Origin: Gammaproteobacteria bacterium 45_16_T64
GTDB lineage: Bacteria; Pseudomonadota; Gammaproteobacteria; Pseudomonadales; Ketobacteraceae
Assembly: GCA_002162955.1 (NCBI GenBank)
Contig: MABD01000042.1
Coordinates: forward strand, 1 to 64,000
Direction: 5' to 3'
Length of the DNA: 64,000 nt
How positions within the stretch are numbered: position 1 is the stretch's first letter; each line of letters opens with the position of its first letter. A program made the position numbers and the translations under genes. Shown in pieces: positions 59,443 through 64,000 of this stretch. Below the pieces are notes generated by a model. The model was not told the origin of the DNA and ran no database searches. It worked only from the letters and a program-made list of their open reading frames with translations.

Positions 59443-60023
59443 TGGCTTGGTGGGATTTTGTTGGTGGTATATTTGGCGGTGCGAAAGATGTTGCAGAGGT
59501 CTTTGTGCCCAATAAGGAGAAGCAAAGTAAGCGTTCTCATAAGGAGTCAATGGCGGATATTGATCGAGATATGGCGGCCCTTCAGCAATTCACAAAGGAA
59601 TTTCACCAGCGCTTGAATAGAACGTGGTGGGATTCTTTTGTAGATGGCCTTAATCGATTGCCTAGGCCATTGTTGACGTTTTCGATCGTTGGTTTATTTG
59701 TTTTGGCGCCAATTGATCCAGCTCGATTTCTTCAAATAGCAAAGGCGTATGAGCTAATGCCGCCAGGGTATTGGGCTTTGCTAACCGTGATAATTGGCTT
59801 TTACTTCGGTGGCAGGATGCAGCTTAAATCACAGGACATGGCTGTTAAGAAGGATGCGTTGCAGGCCGCGAAGGATCTCGTATCAATGAAACAGGAATTT
59901 CGAAAGTTAGATGAGGAAGATGAGTCGACTGCATCCAAGATATTTGATGCCGCGTTAAGTGGTGGTGCGAGAAAAATCACCAACAGCGTTGTGCAAGGCT
60001 GGTTGGCGTCAAAAGCATCCTAG
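59442..60023 (+). CDS. 3TM-type phage/GTA holin
   Basis: 193 residues. Amphipathic N-terminus (MAWWDFVGGIFGGAKD), a helical region 40-65, then two or three membrane segments (LTFSIVGLFVLAPI, YWALLTVIIGFYFGGRMQ) typical of the GTA_holin_3TM family. A long C-terminal helix follows. It is coupled to the muramidase by a one-base TAATG overlap, making a two-gene lysis module without other phage genes. Confidence 0.82.
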   Translation: MAWWDFVGGIFGGAKDVAEVFVPNKEKQSKRSHKESMADIDRDMAALQQFTKEFHQRLNRTWWDSFVDGLNRLPRPLLTFSIVGLFVLAPIDPARFLQIAKAYELMPPGYWALLTVIIGFYFGGRMQLKSQDMAVKKDALQAAKDLVSMKQEFRKLDEEDESTASKIFDAALSGGARKITNSVVQGWLASKAS

Positions 60024-60324
60024 CGACGCATTGTTACAGCAATGATGGCCGCCAGGCATACATACGTACCACGCTTACGATAATGATCTGCTATATCGTA
60101 AGCACGATAAGCGTTAGTGATGTAAACCTGAGTGACGACTAGGTCCGGTGTGTCGTCGTATTTAAGTGATCCACATGTTGGTCTACAATGGTAACGTCAT
60201 CGCAGTCATCGACATAGGCCGCCAGCGTTGCAAGCCCAAGTGGCGGAAAAAGAGAATATTTAATGGGGTGCTAAAACGGCGATTCTGACGCCATGAGTGC
60301 GGGTAGAATCATTTTTATCTTCAT
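60024..60324 (-). pseudogene. Decayed B12-binding radical SAM gene fragment
   Basis: On the minus strand the ATG at 60324-60322 begins MKIKMILPALMASESPF. The next codon is TAG (60273-60271), where relatives have a Trp (TGG). The frame continues as HPIKYSLFPPLGLATLAAYV DDCDDVTIVDQHVDHLN, then shifts frame and goes on as DDTPDLVVTQVYITNAYRAY DIADHYRKRG. This is the start of the cobalamin-binding Rossmann domain of a radical SAM protein. The match stops near 60040, and the radical SAM domain is missing. At least one nonsense change, one frameshift and a 3' truncation are present. Family call is from memory. Confidence 0.7.
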
Positions 60325-60692
60325 GCTGTGTTCCTGGTATCGGGGCTCATCAAATGAGCAGTGCGGTATAAAAATAATTCTATTGGCTGAATGTGGTTTA
60401 GTTGGGTTTACATAATGAAGAATTGTGGTGATTTTTAGTCATGCGAAAATTAGCCACCTTTAAACGAAGAATTGCTTCAGGTTGATGTAGTTCACAAATA
60501 GTTGGGTTTATTAAGTTTTTATTGCCTCTTGTAACGCACTTTGATATAAGTTCACCCGATCCATTGTTTTGGCAAAGGATGCTGGGAGTTTAGGTTTAGC
60601 TTGGTGTTATGCACCGTGGTCAGCGTTGCGCTGACTGAGGGGAACAATCCTCCAACTTTACAAGCACAATGACGACTGTTTCAGCCCCGCTT

Positions 60693-60778
60693 CGACGGTA
60701 GTGCACCTATTTGTTGAAGCGGTCTGGAGCAACCGCGCCAGTCGAGGTTCCGCACAACAAATAGGTGCACTACCGTCG
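60693..60778. repeat. 24-bp perfect inverted repeat
   Basis: The arm 60693-60716 (CGACGGTAGTGCACCTATTT then GTTG) is exactly complementary to 60755-60778. The 38-nt centre contains its own hairpin GCGGT/ACCGC. There is a further CCCGC/GCGGG pairing just outside the arms. It could be a miniature mobile element, a recombination site or an RNA structure. Confidence 0.9.
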
Positions 60779-60830
60779 GCGGGATCAGTGAGTCGTCAAT
60801 GTTCCAGGTTTAGCAGTAGACCCTTCCAGC

Positions 60831-60863
60831 GGGGCCACCTTAGGGTGGCCCCCATATTTTCTT
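60831..60863 (+). terminator. Terminator-like hairpin in the BRCT gene leader
   Basis: GGGGCCACC (60831-60839) pairs with GGTGGCCCC (60844-60852), loop TTAG, followed by CATATTTTCTTTT. It ends only 25 nt before the start of the next gene, so it may act as an attenuator or stop read-through. Confidence 0.8.
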
Positions 60864-60887
60864 TTATCAGACACAGGGGATGGATTC

Positions 60888-63800
60888 GTGTCATCAGAAC
60901 TGACGCTCGATCAGTTACATCGTGCTTTACAGGTAAACGATCCTCAGCTGGTTAACCTCATTGTTCAGCTATCACATCAAATAGACATACCAAGAACACC
61001 CTTGCGCCAGGGCGCAGATACGTTTGATAACTTTCTCCTAGAAGCCACCAGCACTACCTTTCGTAAAAAGTCGGCAGATGAGCAGTGGGCGTTGCGAGTA
61101 GAACGTATTGCGGCGTTGGAAGCGGCTGATGCAGAAGTACCGTTAACGCATTGCTTGAGATTGCATGAGATTCTATTTGCACTATACGAAAGAAACGATG
61201 CGTTTGGTCGGTGGTGTCTGCTGCAGGTTATTCCCGGTATCGCGTTAACGTATGGCCCTTGGCGAGCGTTGAAATCCATCTTCAAGCAGGCTGAAGCAAA
61301 ACAAGACACCGAAATGTTTGGTACGTTGGCCGCTCGATTTGATCAAGCACTTGCGTCAAAAGATTATCGTGTTAGTCGGAACACACTGGTCTATCTAGTC
61401 GGTAGAGCCTGGCGTTATTTGCGCAGGATGGGCGAGGGTTTACCCGCCTGTTATGCAGATGTGGCTTGTGATGTGTTAGCGAACTACGATGACAACACTG
61501 ATTGGAATCGTACCTGGATAGCAAACCATGTTTTTTATCATGAAACCGGCAGCTATAATCGTAATCAATTCACCTATCGCTCGCGGCCCAGTACATTACT
61601 TAAATTTCGAGCGTTCGCTGACAGTTGGCGCCTGACTCCAAGGCCGTTATTTTCACTGCTGGAACGAGCAAAATCTGAGCAAGTAAGGCGTTTTGCGACC
61701 AGTGCGTTGAAGACTGATTTTCGTGCTAGCCTACGTGATGTTGAGCCCCAATGGATCAGTCGATTGGTGGGCGCCAGTAGTGCCATTATTGACGACTTTG
61801 TTATTTGGGTATTGGCTAACGTACCGCGTTTTGAGCAGTCCTCCTATAGAGAGCTGGGGTTACATGATGCTGTCCTGTCATTGTTTCACTCTCCATCCGA
61901 TGCCGCCCGTGTTTATGCAGCGAGCTATGCTCGGACCCATGCCAGGGATTTGCCCGTTAATGCCCTAGTGCGCTTAATAGATAATGCCCATGGCGATGTT
62001 CGAACCTTGGCGATTGATCTTCTTAAGGCTCGAGACCCCCGCAAAGATATTGGCCTTGAGGCGTGGGGCGATATATTGGAAGCCCGTTATGGTACTTCGT
62101 TTGCCACGGACGTATTGCTGAAGCATTTTAGTAAACGCGAACTTACGCCAGAATGGTATCAACAGAGGTTATTGTTTCCAGCATCGCGTGGATTTGATTT
62201 TGCTGTCGAACACTTAATACCGCAACATGGAAAGAAAGCCTTAGGTGCCGATTACTTCAGTGATCTACTGGCACAGATGGATTACCGTCAGGAGAGTGCC
62301 TATCGTACTGTAGCGTTTGCATGTGAAGGTTTGCAGGTTTTTGACCTCAATGGTTTGGATACAAACCTGCTTAAAGAATATTTGATTCATCCCGATATAA
62401 ATGGCCATGTTGTTGAATGGGTTGATCAAGGTATGTTGAACCCGCAGAGCTTTTCCCTAGAATTCCTAAAAGTAGTGGTGTTTCATCCTACTTGGCAAGC
62501 TGACGCCTGGATCGAAGAAAAGCAGCGCTCGGCAGATTGGACTCAGACGCTCGAGTATTCTCCGGAACTGGCCGTGACCGTATTTGATTGGCTGGCAGAT
62601 ATACGTTACTTCACACCGGATCAGTTAACCTTTGATTGGTTGATGTTGTTGGTTGAGCGAAGCGAGCCTAATTATCATCAGTTCGCCGTTGCTGTTATGA
62701 ATAAAGCTTTTTTGCCGGCGGATTTTGCGCCTGCTTCCGGAGAAGGTGAGCCTGAAGCAGAGGTCAGCGCTAATGTTGAAATTAATGTCGACTTTGGTGG
62801 CGATAGCTTTTTGTTTACAGGAAAATTAAGCAAGATGACGCGAGCCGAAGCAAAAGGAAAGGTGACTGCAGCAGGAGGTAGTAACGCCTCTGGAGTAACC
62901 AAAAACCTAAAATGGTTGGTCATTGGTGATGAAGGATCATCTCTTTATGGAGAAGGCCGTAAGGGATCTAAGCAGGTAAAAGCTGAATCACTGATCGAAG
63001 ATGGTGCCGAACTACGTATTATTTCTGAAACTGCATTTCTTCAGAGGCTGTCAGGGGAGCAGCGAGAATTTTCTGATGATGCGATAGCAGAGGGTTGTAT
63101 TCGCTTATGGGAAATGATCACTGATACAGATAAAGAAGACGCCCCGTTGACCTTATTCGCATTGTCTTATATACGAAATCACCATCCGGATATTTGTTTA
63201 GCAGAAACCGATCGCCCGGTGGATCCTGGTGCCGAAATTCCTGCTGACTTTTTGGATTTCGAACGATTATTTCCGTTGTTTAACGACTCACGCATAACAA
63301 TTCGTGCATTTGCGTTAGAAATGGCGCGTTGGGAGTTTTCCCGTTGGCAACCACCGATGACGAGTATCGTTACGCTCTGTGAATCAAGTTATCCAGAAGT
63401 GCGTGGGTTTGTTGCTAAAGCCCTTACGGTGGAGGACGCTCCTGAGCACAAACGTTACAGAATTGATCAGTCTGTGTTGACCGCAGATGCAGTTTATCGG
63501 TTTTGCGAGTCTCTTGATCGGTCTGCGCGTGAATTAGGCATGGCGCTTATTGAGCAGCATCCTAGGTTGCAGCTGCCACAAGAACTATTCCGGTTAACGG
63601 AAAGCTCAGATCGTGAAATTCGTGGCTTTGTCATTCGGCGTTTTTGGCATTGGTATCGAGATCGCGGTGTGACCTCGACATGGAAACCCTGGCAGCCGTC
63701 ACAGGCTGGTGATGTTTTGGATGGGGGGGCGTCAAAGAAACCGGATATGTTGCCTGCCAGTGGCGAGCATTTGGAACAGTTTCTGCGACGGGTACTTTTT

Positions 63801-64000
63801 GAAATCGCTCCTGGGCGCTTGCCAATGCAAGTAAAACAGGTAACCAACGCGTCGAAGCGGCTAAAACCTTTACCCACTAGGCAGGCGAAACTGGAGCTGA
63901 TTGAGACGCTTCGGGATATCGCGATGGAAGATATTGAGTTTGCGCGCTATGTATTGCCCCTATTGAATGAATTCAAAGGTTCTAGGGGTAAAAGTGAGCA
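60888..64000 (+). CDS. Giant HEAT-like repeat protein with BRCT domain (3' end beyond window)
   Basis: From a GTG at 60888 (ribosome site AGGGGA 7 nt upstream), 1037 codons stay open to the window end. The first ~620 residues are helical HEAT-like repeats (SLFHSPSDAARVYAASYART, NALVRLIDNAHGDVRTLAID). After an acidic Glu-rich linker (about 620-635), a BRCT domain spans about 640-725 (LFTGKLSKMTRAEAKGKVTA AGG, NLKWLVIGDEGS, KAESLIEDGAELRIISETAF). More helical repeats follow. BRCT folds bind phosphopeptides or DNA ends. The layout resembles E. coli MolR/YehF-type proteins, which lie near MoxR-ATPase and VWA genes; those would be downstream, outside the window. Confidence 0.8.
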   Translation, partial: MSSELTLDQLHRALQVNDPQLVNLIVQLSHQIDIPRTPLRQGADTFDNFLLEATSTTFRKKSADEQWALRVERIAALEAADAEVPLTHCLRLHEILFALYERNDAFGRWCLLQVIPGIALTYGPWRALKSIFKQAEAKQDTEMFGTLAARFDQALASKDYRVSRNTLVYLVGRAWRYLRRMGEGLPACYADVACDVLANYDDNTDWNRTWIANHVFYHETGSYNRNQFTYRSRPSTLLKFRAFADSWRLTPRPLFSLLERAKSEQVRRFATSALKTDFRASLRDVEPQWISRLVGASSAIIDDFVIWVLANVPRFEQSSYRELGLHDAVLSLFHSPSDAARVYAASYARTHARDLPVNALVRLIDNAHGDVRTLAIDLLKARDPRKDIGLEAWGDILEARYGTSFATDVLLKHFSKRELTPEWYQQRLLFPASRGFDFAVEHLIPQHGKKALGADYFSDLLAQMDYRQESAYRTVAFACEGLQVFDLNGLDTNLLKEYLIHPDINGHVVEWVDQGMLNPQSFSLEFLKVVVFHPTWQADAWIEEKQRSADWTQTLEYSPELAVTVFDWLADIRYFTPDQLTFDWLMLLVERSEPNYHQFAVAVMNKAFLPADFAPASGEGEPEAEVSANVEINVDFGGDSFLFTGKLSKMTRAEAKGKVTAAGGSNASGVTKNLKWLVIGDEGSSLYGEGRKGSKQVKAESLIEDGAELRIISETAFLQRLSGEQREFSDDAIAEGCIRLWEMITDTDKEDAPLTLFALSYIRNHHPDICLAETDRPVDPGAEIPADFLDFERLFPLFNDSRITIRAFALEMARWEFSRWQPPMTSIVTLCESSYPEVRGFVAKALTVEDAPEHKRYRIDQSVLTADAVYRFCESLDRSARELGMALIEQHPRLQLPQELFRLTESSDREIRGFVIRRFWHWYRDRGVTSTWKPWQPSQAGDVLDGGASKKPDMLPASGEHLEQFLRRVLFEIAPGRLPMQVKQVTNASKRLKPLPTRQAKLELIETLRDIAMEDIEFARYVLPLLNEFKGSRGKSE

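Larger units (their letters stand above)
60325..60887. other. Structured intergenic leader region
   Basis: About 560 bases with no gene. The direct repeat TAGTTGGGTTTA occurs at about 60406 and 60498. A 7-bp hairpin GTCAGCG/CGCTGAC is at 60619-60635. The 24-bp inverted repeat and the terminator listed separately follow. Short plus-strand ORFs crossing the inverted repeat are not credible. Confidence 0.6.

Noticed and set aside
58846-60023. Full prophage
   Set aside because: Only lysis genes are present; no integrase, terminase, capsid or tail genes were found nearby within the window.
60701-60955. 84-codon plus-strand ORF
   Set aside because: It crosses the inverted repeat and the terminator and enters the BRCT gene in the wrong frame.

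Overview
The window is a 64 kb piece of a gammaproteobacterial chromosome, probably from a marine lineage in or near the Cellvibrionales/Pseudomonadales. Support comes from gene orders typical of that group: nudJ-mnmA-hflD-purB-roxA, cspD/clpS-clpA-infA-bpt-aat-trxB-ftsK-lolA-rarA-crcB-serS-cysG, and tusDCB-tusE-ybiB. Base composition looks moderate by eye (mid to high 40s % GC). The genus cannot be fixed from sequence reading alone.

Region 1 (1-9.6 kb) is accessory DNA beside the 3' end of a tRNA-Glu gene. It holds the C-terminal remnant of a large RecQ/UvrD-type helicase, an intact HIT + HNH nuclease pair, a MORN-repeat lipoprotein, a GNAT acetyltransferase, another lipoprotein pair, a trypsin-like protease with a probable ATA start, a DUF6933 protein, several very small ORFs, gene remnants, and three copies of a short repeat with inverted arms.

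Region 2 (9.6-23.3 kb) contains functional operons. First is a bufferin operon (bufA1-bufB1-bufC1-doxX; a cysteine-rich peptide, its MNIO maturase, a partner and a DoxX membrane protein), linked to copper defence. A neutral/alkaline ceramidase follows. Next is a DUF2760-Hsp70-Hsp70 operon; a perfect 12-bp inverted repeat ends on its first start codon and could be an RNA thermometer or an operator. A LysR regulator and an oversized PhoD-type phosphatase close the region.

Region 3 (23.5-55 kb) is mostly core genome: malate synthase G, RoxA ribosomal oxygenase, PurB, HflD, MnmA, NudJ, MoaC-MoaD-MoaE, RluE, CspD, and a compact N-degron cluster (ClpS-ClpA, Bpt and Aat around infA). FtsK, LolA, RarA, CrcB, SerS, CysG, a chemoreceptor, YbiB, the TusDCBE sulfur relay and a Bax-inhibitor-1 family protein follow, ending at tRNA-Ser(TGA). 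Within it, 32500-33213 is an unrecognised protein built of two tandem copies of a ~70-residue unit.

Region 4 (55-64 kb) is accessory again: a lipoprotein, a TIGR02285-type periplasmic protein, an Asp-nucleophile alpha/beta hydrolase divergent from an AraC regulator, a GH108 muramidase + 3TM holin module, and a decayed B12-binding radical SAM gene. A structured leader (24-bp perfect inverted repeat plus an intrinsic terminator) precedes a >1037-residue HEAT-like/BRCT protein that runs off the window end.
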